Shown: positions 25,011 to 34,697 of the stretch, one piece after another
Numbering within the stretch: the first letter of the stretch is position 1
Layout of the letters: every line of letters starts with the position of its first letter
DNA from: Clostridia bacterium
Lineage (GTDB): Bacteria; Bacillota; Clostridia; Oscillospirales; Acutalibacteraceae
Direction: 5' to 3'
Assembly (NCBI GenBank): GCA_017624735.1
Contig: JAGAMK010000060.1
Location: 1 to 64,000 of the forward strand
Length of the DNA stretch: 64,000 nucleotides
Notes under the pieces: model-generated
What the model was told of the DNA's origin: nothing
Databases searched by the model: none
Seen by the model: only the letters and a program-made list of their open reading frames with translations
Program-made: the position numbers and the translations under genes

Positions 25011-25741
25011 TGTATCAGGGTTTTTATGAAATTAAATCCAACAAAAAATTGACTGACAGCATTTTTGAAATGGTTCTTATTGGCGATACAAGTTCAATTA
25101 CTGCACCTGGTCAATTTATTAATATAAAACTTGATGGTTTCTATCTTCGCAGACCAATTTCAATTTGTGATTATGATGACTCAACTATCACAATAATTTA
25201 CAAAGTAGTTGGTGAAGGTACAGAAGTTATGAGCAAAATGAACGCGGGTGAAAAACTGGATGTTCTTTGTGGCTTGGGTAACGGTTTTAATACATCAAAA
25301 TCATTGGATAAGCCTGTCCTTGTTGGCGGTGGCGTAGGTGTTCCACCAATGTACAACCTTTGTAAAAAACTTATTGCTGAAGGTAAAAAAGTTACTGTGA
25401 TTCTTGGTTTTAACAAAAAAGATGAAATCTTCTATGAAGATGAATTTAAAAAACTTGGTGCTGATGTTAAAGTAACAACAGTTGATGGCTCTTATGGCAT
25501 CAAAGGCTTTGTTACTGATGCTCTTAAAGAAACGGAATACTCATATTTCTTCACTTGTGGACCAATGCCAATGTTTAAAGCAATTGAATCAACAGCAACA
25601 ACAAGCGGACAATATAGTTTTGAAGAAAGAATGGGTTGTGGCTTTGGTGCATGTATGGGATGTTCATGTAAAACAAAATACGGTAACAAGAGAATTTGTA
25701 AAGATGGACCAGTACTTGAGAGGGAGGAGATAATATGGTAA
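25010..25741 (+). CDS. pyrK: dihydroorotate dehydrogenase electron-transfer subunit
   Basis: The 243-residue iron-sulfur flavoprotein passes electrons from PyrD to NAD. The FAD-binding barrel (about 1-95) contains FYLRRPISICDYD. The NAD-binding domain (about 96-215) begins VLVGGGVGVPPMYNLC. A C-terminal 2Fe-2S site uses the cysteines of MGCGFGACMGCSC and one more before KDGPV. It overlaps pyrD by 7 bases. Its presence identifies the heterotetrameric, NAD-linked class 1B dihydroorotate dehydrogenase. Confidence 0.96.
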   Translation: MYQGFYEIKSNKKLTDSIFEMVLIGDTSSITAPGQFINIKLDGFYLRRPISICDYDDSTITIIYKVVGEGTEVMSKMNAGEKLDVLCGLGNGFNTSKSLDKPVLVGGGVGVPPMYNLCKKLIAEGKKVTVILGFNKKDEIFYEDEFKKLGADVKVTTVDGSYGIKGFVTDALKETEYSYFFTCGPMPMFKAIESTATTSGQYSFEERMGCGFGACMGCSCKTKYGNKRICKDGPVLEREEIIW

Positions 25742-26646
25742 ATACAAAAGTTAATCTTCTCGGAATTGAAATTGATAACCCAATTATACCAGCAAGTGGT
25801 ACTTATGGATTTGGCTATGAATTTGCAGAACTTTACGATATAAATATTCTTGGTACATTCTCATTTAAAGGAACAACAAAGGAACCGCGTTTTGGTAATC
25901 CAACACCTAGAATTGCTGAATGTACTGCAGGTATGATTAATTCTGTCGGTCTTCAAAATCCAGGTGTTGAAAAAGTAATTAGTGAAGAGTTACCTAAACT
26001 TGCAAAAGTTTTCAATAAACCTGTAATGGCAAACGTAAGTGGCTTTTCAGTTGAAGAATATGCTTATACTTGTGAAAAAATCAATGCTTGCGAACAAGTG
26101 GGTTGGATTGAAGTAAATGTTTCATGCCCAAATGTTCATAATGGTGGTATGAGTTTTGGTACTGAGCCATCAGCAGTTGAAAAAGTTGTTAAAGCTGTTA
26201 AAGCTGTCACTACAAAACCAATTATCATTAAGCTTTCGCCAAACGTTACTGATATTGTATCAATTGCAAAGGCAGCAGAAGCAGCAGGCGCTGATGGTAT
26301 TAGTTTAATTAATACACTTCTTGGTATGAGAATTGATATTAAACGTCGTCAGCCTGTAATCGCTAATAAAATGGGTGGTTTTTCAGGTTCCGCAATATTC
26401 CCAGTGGCAGTTAGAATGGTTTATCAGGTTTATGATGCAGTTAAGATTCCGATAATCGGCATGGGTGGTGTTTCAACAGCCAAAGACGTAATTGAAATGA
26501 TGATGGCAGGTGCAACTGCAGTACAAGTAGGGGCTGCAAATCTTGTTGACCCATTTGCTTGTAAGACTATTATCAAAGACTTGCCAAAAGAACTCGCAAA
26601 ACTTAATATTAATGATATAAATGAAATTATAGGAGGCGCACACTAA
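25735..26646 (+). CDS. pyrD: dihydroorotate dehydrogenase catalytic subunit, class 1B
   Basis: The 303-residue FMN barrel oxidises dihydroorotate to orotate together with PyrK. Seen are [15 protein letters not shown] (about 12-26), [13 protein letters not shown] (about 64-76), [12 protein letters not shown] (about 124-135) with the class 1 catalytic Cys, LINTLLGM (about 192) and the FMN-phosphate loops [10 protein letters not shown] and VQVGAANL near the C-terminus. AGGGAGGAG precedes the ATG. The one-base overlap (TAATG) with pyrF shows tight coupling. Confidence 0.97.
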   Translation: MVNTKVNLLGIEIDNPIIPASGTYGFGYEFAELYDINILGTFSFKGTTKEPRFGNPTPRIAECTAGMINSVGLQNPGVEKVISEELPKLAKVFNKPVMANVSGFSVEEYAYTCEKINACEQVGWIEVNVSCPNVHNGGMSFGTEPSAVEKVVKAVKAVTTKPIIIKLSPNVTDIVSIAKAAEAAGADGISLINTLLGMRIDIKRRQPVIANKMGGFSGSAIFPVAVRMVYQVYDAVKIPIIGMGGVSTAKDVIEMMMAGATAVQVGAANLVDPFACKTIIKDLPKELAKLNINDINEIIGGAH

Positions 26647-27344
26647 TGGGTAAGGACGTAATTATTGCTTGCGACTTTTCAAGTAAAGCAGATGTTATGG
26701 CATTTCTTGATAAGTTCACAGACGTAAAACCATTTGTAAAAATCGGTATGGAACTTTATTATGCAGAAGGTCCATCAATTGTAAAAGAAATCAAGGCAAG
26801 AGGACATAAGATTTTCCTCGACCTTAAACTTCATGATATTCCAAATACAGTAAAAAAATCAATGGCTGTTCTTTCAAATCTTGATGTTGATATGACTAAT
26901 CTTCATGCTGGTGGTGCTATTCCTATGATGGAAGGTGCTCTTGAAGGATTAACACGCGCCGATGGTACAAGACCAATTCTTATTGCCGTTACACAGTTGA
27001 CATCTACAAGTCAAGAAGTGATGGAAAGAGATTTACTTATTAAAGAACCTATTGATGAAGTTGTTATGCACTACGCACACAACGCAAAAATGGCAGGTCT
27101 TGACGGTGTTGTATGTTCACCACTAGAAGCAGATAAGGTTCACAACAGATGTGGCAAGGATTTTGTTACAGTAACACCGGGAATCCGTTTTGCAGATGGT
27201 GAAATAGGTGACCAGGTTCGTGTTATGACACCTGAAAAAGCAAAAGAAGCAGGTTCAGATTATATTGTTGTTGGCAGACCAATCACTGCAGCAGCTGACC
27301 CTGTTGCTGCATACAAGAGATGCGTTGCAGAGTTTGTAGGATAA
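26646..27344 (+). CDS. pyrF: orotidine 5'-phosphate decarboxylase
   Basis: The 232-residue barrel decarboxylates OMP to UMP. The N-terminal IIACDFSSK carries the first active-site Asp/Lys. The signature [13 protein letters not shown] (about 58-70) holds the catalytic Asp-Lys-Asp set. [17 protein letters not shown] (about 178) and [10 protein letters not shown] (about 207) bind the phosphate. It is of the short bacterial type, not the PyrF/Ura3 fusion type, and stands before pyrE in the operon. Confidence 0.97.
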   Translation: MGKDVIIACDFSSKADVMAFLDKFTDVKPFVKIGMELYYAEGPSIVKEIKARGHKIFLDLKLHDIPNTVKKSMAVLSNLDVDMTNLHAGGAIPMMEGALEGLTRADGTRPILIAVTQLTSTSQEVMERDLLIKEPIDEVVMHYAHNAKMAGLDGVVCSPLEADKVHNRCGKDFVTVTPGIRFADGEIGDQVRVMTPEKAKEAGSDYIVVGRPITAAADPVAAYKRCVAEFVG

Positions 27345-27356
27345 GGAGAATACAAA

Positions 27357-28010
27357 ATGGAAGCTTACAAAAGAGAGTTTATACAGTTTTTAGAAGGTGC
27401 TGGCGTTCTTAAATTCGGTGATTTTACTGCTAAAAGTGGTAGAAAAATTCCTTATTTTGTTAACGCTGGTATGATTAAAACCGGTGACCAGATTACAAAG
27501 ATGGGTGAATTCTATGCAAAGGCTTACTTTTATAAGCTTGGCAAGAAAGAAGCTGTGCTTTATGGACCTGCTTATAAAGGCATTTCCTTATCAATTTCAG
27601 CAGCCGTTGCTCTTTCAAAGAATGGCCTTAATGTTCCATTCTTCTTTAACCGTAAGGAAGTTAAGGACCACGGGGAAGGTGGCACATTTGTTGGATATAT
27701 TCCTGAAGCTGGTGAAGAAATCGTTATAATTGAGGATGTAATTACTGCAGGTACTGCAATTCGTGAATCAATGGAGATTCTTAAGCATCTTGATGGCACA
27801 AAGGTTATTGCTACATTTATTATGGTTGACCGTAAGGAAAAGGGACAGTCTGAAAAAGGTGCTATGCAGGAAATTGAAGAACAGTTTGGTTTCCCTGTAT
27901 ATTCTGTTGTTGACGTTTATGATATCATTGAGTATCTTGAAGAAGATGAAGCAAATCGTGAGAATGTTGAAAGAATCAAAAAGTACCTTGAAGTTAATGG
28001 TGCTAAGTAA
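27357..28010 (+). CDS. pyrE: orotate phosphoribosyltransferase
   Basis: The 217-residue enzyme joins orotate to PRPP, giving [22 protein letters not shown] (about 22-40) forms the orotate-binding part. [10 protein letters not shown] and [15 protein letters not shown] (about 65-108) hold catalytic Lys/His residues. [16 protein letters not shown] (about 121-136) is the PRPP-binding motif. Length and order are normal. It lies 12 bp after pyrF and 14 bp before pyrB. Confidence 0.97.
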   Translation: MEAYKREFIQFLEGAGVLKFGDFTAKSGRKIPYFVNAGMIKTGDQITKMGEFYAKAYFYKLGKKEAVLYGPAYKGISLSISAAVALSKNGLNVPFFFNRKEVKDHGEGGTFVGYIPEAGEEIVIIEDVITAGTAIRESMEILKHLDGTKVIATFIMVDRKEKGQSEKGAMQEIEEQFGFPVYSVVDVYDIIEYLEEDEANRENVERIKKYLEVNGAK

Positions 28011-28024
28011 TAAGGAAGTATATT

Positions 28025-28939
28025 ATGAGAAGTCTTATTGATATTCGTGAGCTTTCAGTTGAAGAAATTGATGAGCTTGTGAAAGTAGCAAATGATATTA
28101 TTGATAATCCTGCTAAATATAGCGAAAAATGTAAGGGGAAAATTCTTGCAACACTGTTCTTTGAACCATCAACAAGAACAAGACTCAGTTTTGAGTCTGC
28201 AATGTTAAATCTTGGTGGTAATGTAATTGGATTTTCTGATTCACAAAATTCATCTGCATCAAAAGGTGAAAGTGTTGCTGATACAACAAAAATTGTTAGC
28301 GGATACGCTGATATTATTGCAATGCGTCATCCCAAAGAAGGTGCACCTCTTGTTGCATCAATGAATACTGATATTCCTGTAATCAATGCAGGTGATGGTG
28401 GTCATAATCATCCAACTCAGACTCTTACTGATTTGTTAACAATTAACCGAGAAAAAGGCGGCTTTAATAATTTAACTATTGGTTTGTGTGGAGACTTAAA
28501 ATTTGGTAGAACAGTTCATTCACTTATCAGTGCAATGTCAAGGTATGATAATATCAAATTTATTTTGATTTCACCTGATGAATTAAAAATTCCTGACTAT
28601 ATTAAGAAGAATGAGCTTGAAGCAAAGAATCTCGAATATGTTGAAACAACATCGCTTGAGGATGTTATTGGTGAGTTGGATATTTTGTATATGACTCGTG
28701 TTCAAGGTGAAAGATTCTTTAATGAGCAAGACTACATCCGTTTGAGGGATAGTTATATTCTCACACCAAAAAAACTTGAAGCCGCAAAAGAAGATTTAAT
28801 AATTATGCATCCGTTGCCAAGAGTTAATGAAATTTCAGTTGCAGTTGATAATGACCCTCGTGCTTGTTATTTCAAACAAGCAAGATATGGTAAGTTTGTC
28901 AGAATGGCACTTATAATGAAGTTGTTGGAGGTTGAGTAA
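28025..28939 (+). CDS. pyrB: aspartate carbamoyltransferase catalytic chain
   Basis: The 304-residue chain condenses carbamoyl phosphate with aspartate, the first committed step of pyrimidine synthesis. The carbamoyl-phosphate site is in [15 protein letters not shown] (about 45-59). [20 protein letters not shown] (about 124-138) and MTRVQGERF (about 222) follow, and the aspartate-binding [10 protein letters not shown] is at about 260. It pairs with the regulatory chain encoded three bases downstream, predicting an allosteric holoenzyme. Confidence 0.97.
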   Translation: MRSLIDIRELSVEEIDELVKVANDIIDNPAKYSEKCKGKILATLFFEPSTRTRLSFESAMLNLGGNVIGFSDSQNSSASKGESVADTTKIVSGYADIIAMRHPKEGAPLVASMNTDIPVINAGDGGHNHPTQTLTDLLTINREKGGFNNLTIGLCGDLKFGRTVHSLISAMSRYDNIKFILISPDELKIPDYIKKNELEAKNLEYVETTSLEDVIGELDILYMTRVQGERFFNEQDYIRLRDSYILTPKKLEAAKEDLIIMHPLPRVNEISVAVDNDPRACYFKQARYGKFVRMALIMKLLEVE

Positions 28940-28941
28940 TT

Positions 28942-29358
28942 ATGATTATTGGACAGATTAAAGATGGAATTGTACTTGACCATATTACAGCTGGTAACGG
29001 TATGATACTTTATAATCTTCTTGGACTTGATAATCTTGATTGTCAAGTTGCACTTATCCAGAATGCTGAAAGTGTTAAAATGGGAAGAAAAGATATCATT
29101 AAAGTTGATAGAGTTATAGATATTAATTTCGACGCATTAGGATATGTTGACCCAGGCGTTACAGTTAATATTATCAAGGATGGTAAACTTGCTAAAAGAC
29201 AAAATATTGATATTCCTGAAAGAATTGAAAACGTGATTAAATGTAAAAATCCAAGATGTATTACTACAGTTGAGCAGGAATTACCTAATATTTTTGTTTT
29301 AACAGAAAAAGAAGAAAGAGTTTACAGATGTCTTTACTGTGAAAGTAAAGCTGAATAA
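28942..29358 (+). CDS. pyrI: aspartate carbamoyltransferase regulatory chain
   Basis: The 138-residue chain has an N-terminal allosteric domain (about 1-90; GIVLDHITAGNGM, then RVIDINFDAL). Its C-terminal zinc domain uses CKNPRC (about 102-107) and CLYC (about 131-134) to contact the catalytic chain. In holoenzymes of this type CTP or other nucleotides tune activity. PyrI is absent from Bacillus-type PyrB systems, so this marks the enterobacterial/clostridial arrangement. It ends the visible pyr operon; carA and carB are not in the window. Confidence 0.95.
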   Translation: MIIGQIKDGIVLDHITAGNGMILYNLLGLDNLDCQVALIQNAESVKMGRKDIIKVDRVIDINFDALGYVDPGVTVNIIKDGKLAKRQNIDIPERIENVIKCKNPRCITTVEQELPNIFVLTEKEERVYRCLYCESKAE

Positions 29359-29364
29359 AAAATA

Positions 29365-29400
29365 CACAAAAATGTATTGAATTATTTAATTATTTTTGTG
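29365..29400 (+). terminator. weak AT-rich hairpin after pyrI
   Basis: CACAAAAAT (29365-29373) pairs with ATTTTTGTG (29392-29400). It has few G-C pairs and no following T run, so it is a doubtful terminator, though none better is seen before the purine promoter. Confidence 0.25.
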
Positions 29401-29432
29401 ATATGAATAATTTGCATTTTAAGGTTATTTAA

Positions 29433-29461
29433 TTGACATAATTCTACAAAAAATATATAAT
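29433..29461 (+). promoter_or_regulatory. promoter of the pur operon
   Basis: Perfect TTGACA (29433-29438), a 17-bp spacer and perfect TATAAT (29456-29461). It would start transcription just before the ZTP riboswitch. Confidence 0.85.
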
Positions 29462-29478
29462 ATTTATGTGATTTTTAT

Positions 29479-29593
29479 AACCGTGTGACTGACGGAATTA
29501 TGTGGAGCACCACAGAGGAGCACGGTGAGATTATATTTTTGCCGGCCGTCTGGGCAGTTCTACTTGATTAATTCAGGATAGGACTGTCTTTTT
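29479..29593 (+). promoter_or_regulatory. ZTP (pfl) riboswitch with terminator expression platform
   Basis: The aptamer matches the pfl/ZTP consensus. P1 is CCGTG (29481-29485) with CACGG (29521-29525), followed by TGACTGACGG. P2 is TGTGG/CCACA (29501-29514), then GAGGAG. The conserved 3' part is GCCGGCCGTCTGGGC (29541-29555), where CCGT can form the pseudoknot with ACGG (29492-29495). GGCAGTTCTA (29553-29562) pairs with TAGGACTGTC (29579-29588) before TTTTT, making a terminator that shares bases with the aptamer 3' arm. Binding of ZTP or ZMP, which accumulates when 10-formyl-tetrahydrofolate is short, should prevent termination and turn on the purine genes. Confidence 0.92.
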
Positions 29594-29612
29594 ATGTTTT
29601 TTGGAGGTAGTT

Positions 29613-30107
29613 ATGAAAAAAGTTGGTATTCTTATGGGAAGCGATAGTGACCTTCCTATTATCAAAAAAGCAACAGCTGTTTTGGATGATTTAGGTATTC
29701 CATATACAGTTAATATTTATTCAGCACACAGAACACCTGAGCAGGCTCGTGATTTTTCACTTAATGCTAGAGCAAATGGTTATGGTGCACTTATTGCAGC
29801 TGCTGGAATGGCTGCTCATCTTGCTGGTGCAGTTGCTGCAAACACAACATTACCGGTTATCGGTATCCCTTGTGCTTCACAATATCTTGATGGTATGGAT
29901 GCACTTCTTTCAACAGTACAGATGCCATCAGGTATTCCTGTTGCAACTGTTGCAATTAACGGTGGTGCTAATGCAGCCTTACTTGCTGCTCAGATTATTG
30001 CTGTTGAAGATAAAGAACTTGCTGATAAGCTTGATAAAATGAGAAAAGATGCTGCAGAAGTAGTTCTTAAAAAAGATGCAGACGTTATGTCTAAATTAAA
30101 TTCATAA
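29613..30107 (+). CDS. purE: N5-carboxyaminoimidazole ribonucleotide mutase
   Basis: The 164-residue protein is a PurE mutase: [14 protein letters not shown] at the N-terminus, [13 protein letters not shown] (about 36-48), [25 protein letters not shown] (about 66-90) and the C-terminal [19 protein letters not shown]. The length fits a PurE that either takes N5-CAIR (with PurK) or CO2 directly; no purK is in the operon. The ATG at 29613 follows TTGGAGG; that TTG is itself an in-frame but unlikely start. First gene after the riboswitch. Confidence 0.95.
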   Translation: MKKVGILMGSDSDLPIIKKATAVLDDLGIPYTVNIYSAHRTPEQARDFSLNARANGYGALIAAAGMAAHLAGAVAANTTLPVIGIPCASQYLDGMDALLSTVQMPSGIPVATVAINGGANAALLAAQIIAVEDKELADKLDKMRKDAAEVVLKKDADVMSKLNS

Positions 30108-30137
30108 ATTATTTATTCAAATAAAGGAGTTATAACC

Positions 30138-30818
30138 ATGGAAAAAATTTATACAGGTAAAACAAAGGACGTATTTAAACTTGATAATGGCAACTGTCTT
30201 CTTAAATTTAAAGACGATTGTACAGGTAAAGATGGAGTTTTTGACCCAGGCGAAAATTCAGTAGGTCTTACAATCGATGGTGTTGGTGATGTTAACCTTC
30301 GTATGTCAATTTACTTCTTCGAAAAGGTTAATGCAGCTGGTATCAAAACTCACTATGTAAATGCAAATCTTGAAGATACAACAATGGAAGTTCTTCCAGC
30401 AAAGGTATTTGGTCATGGTCTTGAAGTTATTTGCCGTCATAAGGCAGTTGGTAGCTTTATCCGTCGTTATGGTGATTACATTGAAGAAGGTGCTGACCTT
30501 CCTGCATATGTTGAAATGACATTCAAAAATGACGCAAAAGGTGACCCACTTGTAATTAAAGATGCTCTTGTTGCTCTTGGTGTTATGACTGATAAGCAGT
30601 ATGATGATATTAAAGAAATGACACAGAAGATTACTCAGATTGTTGCTGATGACCTTAAAGAAAAAGGACTTGTTCTTTATGACATCAAATTTGAGTTTGG
30701 TTATAATGCTGATGGTGATGTAATGCTTATCGATGAAATCGCATCAGGTAATATGCGTGTTTATAAAGATGGCAAGTATATTGACCCAATGACACTTTCA
30801 GAGCTTTTCTTTGCATAA
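30138..30818 (+). CDS. purC: phosphoribosylaminoimidazole-succinocarboxamide synthase
   Basis: The 226-residue ATP-dependent ligase joins CAIR and aspartate to give SAICAR. Segments seen are [11 protein letters not shown] (about 3-13), the ATP loop [29 protein letters not shown] (about 95-113), [11 protein letters not shown] (about 176-186) and [13 protein letters not shown] (about 196-208). Length is slightly below the usual 235-240, but all core motifs are present. It lies 30 bp after purE with AAAGGAG upstream. Confidence 0.95.
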   Translation: MEKIYTGKTKDVFKLDNGNCLLKFKDDCTGKDGVFDPGENSVGLTIDGVGDVNLRMSIYFFEKVNAAGIKTHYVNANLEDTTMEVLPAKVFGHGLEVICRHKAVGSFIRRYGDYIEEGADLPAYVEMTFKNDAKGDPLVIKDALVALGVMTDKQYDDIKEMTQKITQIVADDLKEKGLVLYDIKFEFGYNADGDVMLIDEIASGNMRVYKDGKYIDPMTLSELFFA

Positions 30819-30829
30819 GGAGTAAATAA

Positions 30830-32254
30830 ATGGGTGGTTTTTTTGGTGCAGTCAGTAAGAATGATACTGTTTTAGATGTATTTTTCGGTACTGACTATCA
30901 CTCTCATCTTGGTACTCGTCGTGGCGGTATGGCTGCTTACGATGCTGTGCTTGGGTTACAAAGAAAAATTCATAAAATTGAAAATTCACCGTTCAGAACA
31001 AAGTTTGAGAATATTTCAAACCAGATGAAAGGTATTGCTGCAATAGGTTGCATTAGTGATTCTGATGCACAACCTTTGCTTGTACGTTCTAAACTTGGTT
31101 TGTATGCAATTTGTATTATTGGTTTAATAAACAATAAAGAAAAGCTTGTTGAGGACTATCTTTTTTCAAATGGTGGTCATTTTGGTGCTATGACTAATGA
31201 TGGTATTAACTCTACAGAATTAGTTGCAGCAATGATTAACCAAAAAGATAGTTTTGCTGATGGAATTGCTTACGCACAGAGTTTAATTGATGGTTCCGCT
31301 TCTATTCTTATTTTGACAAACCGTGGCTCTATTATTGCTGCTCGTGATAGGTTAGGCAGAATGCCGGTGCTTGTTGGTTCTAATGATGATGGCTATTGCG
31401 TTTCATTTGAAGACTTTGCATATAAAAAACTAGGCTATGCTGATTATAAAGAACTTGGACCAGGTGAAATTGTTGAATTTAATGCTACTTCTTTTAATGT
31501 TTTAAAAGAAGCGGGAAATGAAACAAAAATTTGTGCTTTTCTTTGGTCATATTATGGTTATTCTACATCTTGTTATGAAGGAATTAATGTTGAAGTAATG
31601 AGATATAGAAATGGTAAAATAATGGCTCAAAACGACAGAGAAAACAATATCGCACAAGATATAGACTATGTAAGTGGTGTTCCTGATTCTGGTACACCTC
31701 ATGCTATTGGATATGCAAATGAAAGTGGTATTCAGTTTGCACGACCTTTTATTAAATATACCCCAACATGGGCAAGAAGTTTTACTCCATCAAATCAAAG
31801 TGAAAGAAATCGTGTTGCAAAAATGAAGCAGATTCCCGTTCACGATTTGATTAAAGATAAGAAATTGCTTTTCGTTGACGATAGTATTGTTCGAGGTACT
31901 CAGCTTCGTGAGACTGTTGAGTTTCTTTATGAAAATGGTGCAAAAGAGGTACACATTCGTTCAGCATGTCCTCCAATTATGTATAGTTGTAAATATCTTA
32001 ATTTCTCAAGAGCAACTTCTGAAATGGAATTAATTGCAAGAAGTACAATTGCAGAAATTGAAGGTGAAGAAGGATTTAAGTATATTGATGAGTATATTGA
32101 TTCTTCAACTGAACGTGGTAAAAGATTAAGAAGTGCTATTTGTGACAAATTGCACTTTACATCTCTTGAATTCCAGTCAATTGATGGAATAATTAAAGCT
32201 ATTGGTCTTCCGGCTGACAAGGTATGTACCTATTGTTGGACAGGAAAAGAATAA
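30830..32254 (+). CDS. PurF-like amidophosphoribosyltransferase lacking the N-terminal nucleophile Cys
   Basis: The 474-residue protein has the glutamine-amidotransferase class II fold (about 1-235; HLGTRRGGMAAYD, RDRLGRMPVLVG) followed by a type I phosphoribosyltransferase domain. That domain carries the PRPP motif LLFVDDSIVRGTQ (about 343-355) and the family segments FARPFIKYTPTWARSF and HIRSACPPIM. In standard PurF the residue after the initiator Met, or after a propeptide, is Cys, which attacks glutamine. Here the start reads MGGFFGAVS, with Gly in that place and no alternative start that would supply Cys. The enzyme may use free ammonia or a partner glutaminase, or have another role. Its place between purC and purM argues for PRPP amidation. 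It starts 12 bp after purC. Confidence 0.85.
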   Translation: MGGFFGAVSKNDTVLDVFFGTDYHSHLGTRRGGMAAYDAVLGLQRKIHKIENSPFRTKFENISNQMKGIAAIGCISDSDAQPLLVRSKLGLYAICIIGLINNKEKLVEDYLFSNGGHFGAMTNDGINSTELVAAMINQKDSFADGIAYAQSLIDGSASILILTNRGSIIAARDRLGRMPVLVGSNDDGYCVSFEDFAYKKLGYADYKELGPGEIVEFNATSFNVLKEAGNETKICAFLWSYYGYSTSCYEGINVEVMRYRNGKIMAQNDRENNIAQDIDYVSGVPDSGTPHAIGYANESGIQFARPFIKYTPTWARSFTPSNQSERNRVAKMKQIPVHDLIKDKKLLFVDDSIVRGTQLRETVEFLYENGAKEVHIRSACPPIMYSCKYLNFSRATSEMELIARSTIAEIEGEEGFKYIDEYIDSSTERGKRLRSAICDKLHFTSLEFQSIDGIIKAIGLPADKVCTYCWTGKE

Positions 32255-32275
32255 AAAAATATAGGAGAATGTAAT

Positions 32276-33328
32276 ATGGAACATAAAAATTCTTTCTCTG
32301 CTAGCTATGCAGCTGCAGGCGTAGATATTACTGCTGGTTATAAATCAGTAGAACTTATGAAGAAACACGTTGCAAGAACTCGTAACGAGGGTTCCGTTGA
32401 TGATGTAGGTGGTTTCGGCGGATGCTTTGACCTTAGCTGTGTTGCTGGCATGGAACATCCTATTTCTGTTTCTGGTACTGACGGTTGTGGAACAAAGGTT
32501 AAACTTGCTATTCTTATGGATAAGCACGACACAATCGGTATTGATGCAGTTGCTATGTGTGTAAACGACATTATTTGTGTTGGTGCAAAACCATTATACT
32601 TCCTTGACTATATTGCTTGTGGCAAAAATGTCCCTGAGAAGATTGCAGAAATCGTTGGTGGCGTTGCTGAAGGTTGCGTTCAGTCTGGTTGTGCTCTTAT
32701 AGGTGGTGAAACTGCAGAGCATCCTGGTCTTATGCCTGAAGAAGACTACGACCTTGCAGGTTTTGCAGTAGGTGTTGTCGATAAGCCAAAAATGATTGAT
32801 AACAATAAAATGGCTGTTGGTGATGTTGTTATTGCTCTTCCATCAACTGGTATTCACTCAAACGGTTTTAGCTTGTGCCGTAAAGTTTTTGATATTGACA
32901 ACAATAATCCAGAACTTTATGTTCCTCGTGAAGAATTAAATGGAAAGAGTATTGCTGAAGCATTACTTGTCCCTACAAAGATTTATGTTAAACCTGTTCT
33001 TGCTCTCCTTGAAAAGGTAAATGTAAAGGGTATTTCTCATATTACAGGTGGAGGTTTCTACGAAAATATTCCACGTTCAATTCCTGATGGACTTTGCGCA
33101 AAGATTGATAAATCTGCTGTTAAAGTACTCCCAATCTTTGATGTCATTGCAAAATGGGGAAATATTCCAGAACGTGATATGTATAATACCTATAATATGG
33201 GTGTAGGTATGAGCATTGTAGTTCCTGCTAATGAGGTAGAACTTTCTCTTTCTATTCTTAAAGAAAACGGCATCGACGCCTATGTAATTGGTGAAATTAT
33301 TGAGGGCGACGAGAAGGTGCTTTTATAA
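32276..33328 (+). CDS. purM: phosphoribosylformylglycinamidine cyclo-ligase (AIR synthetase)
   Basis: The 350-residue ATP-dependent enzyme closes the imidazole ring. It shows SYAAAGVDITAGYKSVELMK at the start, GGFGGCFDLS (about 42-51), SGTDGCGTKVKLA (about 64-76), MCVNDIICVGAKPLYFLDYI (about 97-116), CALIGGETAEHPG (about 138-150) and HITGGGFYENIPR (about 257-269). Its stop overlaps the purN start by one base (TAATG). Confidence 0.97.
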   Translation: MEHKNSFSASYAAAGVDITAGYKSVELMKKHVARTRNEGSVDDVGGFGGCFDLSCVAGMEHPISVSGTDGCGTKVKLAILMDKHDTIGIDAVAMCVNDIICVGAKPLYFLDYIACGKNVPEKIAEIVGGVAEGCVQSGCALIGGETAEHPGLMPEEDYDLAGFAVGVVDKPKMIDNNKMAVGDVVIALPSTGIHSNGFSLCRKVFDIDNNNPELYVPREELNGKSIAEALLVPTKIYVKPVLALLEKVNVKGISHITGGGFYENIPRSIPDGLCAKIDKSAVKVLPIFDVIAKWGNIPERDMYNTYNMGVGMSIVVPANEVELSLSILKENGIDAYVIGEIIEGDEKVLL

Positions 33329-33954
33329 TGTGTAAGAGAATTGTAGTTCTTGTATCCGGTGGTGGCACAAACCTTCAGGCACTTATTGACGCTGAAAAAA
33401 GGGGAGAGCTTGGTAACGGAAAAATTACTTGTGTAATTGCTTCTAAAGCCGATGCATATGCTCTTACTCGTGCTGAAAACAATGGAATTAAAACAAGAAC
33501 ACTTATTAGAAAAGAATATGCAGATATTGCATCATATAGTTGTGCTATGAGAGATATTCTCATTGAAGAAAAAGCAGATTTGATTGTATACGCTGGTTTT
33601 ATGACTATTCTTGATGAAAATGTTTGTGATGCTTTTCAAAATAAAATGATAAATGTGCATCCCGCTCTTATTCCATCTTTTTGTGGAAAAGGGTTCTATG
33701 GATTACATGTTCATGAAGAAGCATTGAAAAAAGGTGTTAAAATATCCGGTGCAACAGTTCATTTTGTTACTGCTGAGTGCGATGCAGGTCCTATTATTTT
33801 GCAAAAAGCAGTTGAAGTTATGGATGACGATACACCTGAAGTATTACAGAAAAGAATTATGGAACAGGTTGAATGGAAGATTCTTCCAAAGGCTGTACAA
33901 CTTTTTTGTGATGATAAAATAGTTATTAAAAACGGAAAAACATATATTAAATAA
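33328..33954 (+). CDS. purN: phosphoribosylglycinamide formyltransferase
   Basis: The 208-residue enzyme transfers a formyl group from 10-formyl-tetrahydrofolate to GAR. VLVSGGGTNLQALID is at the N-terminus (about 6-20). INVHPALIPSF (about 107-117) carries the catalytic Asn and His. GATVHFVTAECDAGPIILQ (about 139-157) carries the catalytic Asp. As the step that consumes the folate whose shortage ZTP signals, it fits the riboswitch control of the operon. Confidence 0.96.
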   Translation: MCKRIVVLVSGGGTNLQALIDAEKRGELGNGKITCVIASKADAYALTRAENNGIKTRTLIRKEYADIASYSCAMRDILIEEKADLIVYAGFMTILDENVCDAFQNKMINVHPALIPSFCGKGFYGLHVHEEALKKGVKISGATVHFVTAECDAGPIILQKAVEVMDDDTPEVLQKRIMEQVEWKILPKAVQLFCDDKIVIKNGKTYIK

Positions 33955-33969
33955 ACGGAGGTTATTCAA

Positions 33970-34686
33970 ATGGAAATCAAGTCACTTGAATGCGAACTTA
34001 ATTCACTTCCTTACCATGGTAGAGGTATTATTATTGGTAAAAGTGCTGATGGTAAAAAGGCTGTTACAGCATACTTCATTATGGGTAGAAGCGTAAATAG
34101 CCGTAATAGAGTTTTTGTTGCTGAAGGCGATGCAATGCGTACAAAAGCTTTCGATGAATCAAAGATGACTGACCCTCATCTTATTATCTATTATCCTGTA
34201 AGAGTTCTTGGTAACAAAACAATTGTTACAAATGGCGACCAGACTGATACAATTTATGAGCTTATGGATAAACAGATGACATTTGAACAGGCTCTTCGTA
34301 CACGTGAGTTTGAAGATGATGCTCCAAACTATACACCTCGTATTTCAGGTATTATCAGACTTGAAAATGGTGATATGAATTATGCTATGTCAATCTTGAA
34401 GTCAGCAGATGGTGATGGTTCTTCTTGTCAGAGATACAATTTTGCATATTCAAATCCTATTGCAGGTAAGGCTAAGTTTATCCATACATATAAGTGCGAC
34501 GGCAACCCACTTCCAAGTTTTGAGGGTGAACCAAAGACACTTGAACTTCCAGATGTTGATATTGACACATTGACTGATATCATTTGGAAAAATCTTAACG
34601 AAGATAATAAAGTTTCTCTTTTTGTAAGATATATTGACCTTGAATCAGGTAAATTTGATTCAAGAATTGTAAACAAGAATGTATAA
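33970..34686 (+). CDS. IMP cyclohydrolase, PurO-like
   Basis: The 238-residue protein matches the IMP cyclohydrolase-like family first known from archaeal PurO, which closes FAICAR to IMP. Signs are YHGRGIIIGKSADGK (about 15-29), AYFIMGRSVNSRNR (about 34-47), HLIIYYPVRVL (about 69-79), NGDQTDTIYE (about 87) and the later NYTPRISG and GNPLPSFEG segments. It replaces the cyclohydrolase half of the usual bifunctional PurH, and the formyltransferase half follows as a separate gene. The ATG is preceded by CGGAGG. The precise reaction is from family and context. Confidence 0.85.
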   Translation: MEIKSLECELNSLPYHGRGIIIGKSADGKKAVTAYFIMGRSVNSRNRVFVAEGDAMRTKAFDESKMTDPHLIIYYPVRVLGNKTIVTNGDQTDTIYELMDKQMTFEQALRTREFEDDAPNYTPRISGIIRLENGDMNYAMSILKSADGDGSSCQRYNFAYSNPIAGKAKFIHTYKCDGNPLPSFEGEPKTLELPDVDIDTLTDIIWKNLNEDNKVSLFVRYIDLESGKFDSRIVNKNV

Positions 34687-34697
34687 GGAGAATTAAA

